Shown here piece by piece: positions 40,188-40,201 of a stretch of DNA of 40,201 nt. Position numbers and translations under genes: made by a program. The stretch is from Candidatus Polarisedimenticolia bacterium (GTDB lineage Bacteria; Acidobacteriota; Polarisedimenticolia; Gp22-AA2; AA152), in contig DASTZC010000021.1 in the NCBI GenBank assembly GCA_035764505.1, forward strand, positions 1 to 40,201, read 5' to 3'. The notes beneath the pieces are model-generated. The model ran no database searches and was not told the DNA's origin. It saw nothing but the letters and a program-made list of their open reading frames with translations. Every line of letters starts with the position of its first letter. Position 1 is the first letter of the stretch.

Positions 40188-40201
40188 TTGTGGGCGTGGC
40201 C

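Overview
The window is high-GC DNA with densely packed, mostly leaderless-looking or tightly coupled operons. It probably comes from a Gram-negative soil or sediment bacterium of the Acidobacteriota or a neighbouring phylum. The evidence for this is a MacB-like orphan permease of the 'ADOP' type paired with a PadR regulator, a Ser/Thr kinase fused to a TolB/PD40-like propeller, an outer-membrane barrel, and the clpS-clpA-aat N-end-rule operon. The lineage call is inference from gene content only. I saw no tRNA, rRNA, CRISPR array, phage gene or insertion sequence.

Layout. (1) 1-5622, minus strand: a sensor kinase with a periplasmic-binding-like sensor, a FixJ-type regulator, a lone receiver, a DUF3011/outer-membrane-barrel fusion and a secreted amidohydrolase that runs off the left edge. 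This looks like a signal-responsive uptake and hydrolysis module. (2) 5840-9855, minus: a conserved protein of unknown function and a transmembrane Ser/Thr kinase, each behind a near-identical promoter. (3) 9999-11467, plus: an arsenic operon, arsR-arsI-(26-codon ORF)-arsC, in which every junction is an ATGA overlap and no arsenite exporter is present. (4) 11486-16696, minus: ADOP permease and PadR, an AsmA-like protein, and a 43-residue ORF that looks like a truncated NtrC/Fis-type activator C-terminus. (5) 17046-22601, plus: a secreted amidohydrolase, then mprF-acvB, which make and probably hydrolyse aminoacyl-phosphatidylglycerol. (6) 22614-25932, minus: clpS-clpA-aat, a complete adaptor/unfoldase/tagging set for the bacterial N-degron pathway. 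(7) 25933-28880: a more AT-rich stretch with a decayed gene, two strong intrinsic terminators and a large exported sulfatase with calcium-binding repeats. (8) 29068-30375, minus: an exported alpha/beta hydrolase. (9) 30748-34961, plus: an RND efflux adaptor and pump. (10) 35098-36111, plus: a radical SAM protein. (11) 36131-38255, minus: a sulfur-trafficking operon, DsrE2-like, rhodanese/metallo-beta-lactamase fusion and TusA, headed by a 16-codon leader ORF. (12) 38326-40187: a DUF5655-like zinc-ribbon protein and an AI-2E-family membrane protein.

The parts most worth a second look are the sensor/receiver/porin/amidohydrolase operon, the two coupled micro-ORFs (arsenic and sulfur operons), the truncated Fis-type ORF with its own promoter, and the decayed gene with an intact terminator at 26273-26740.
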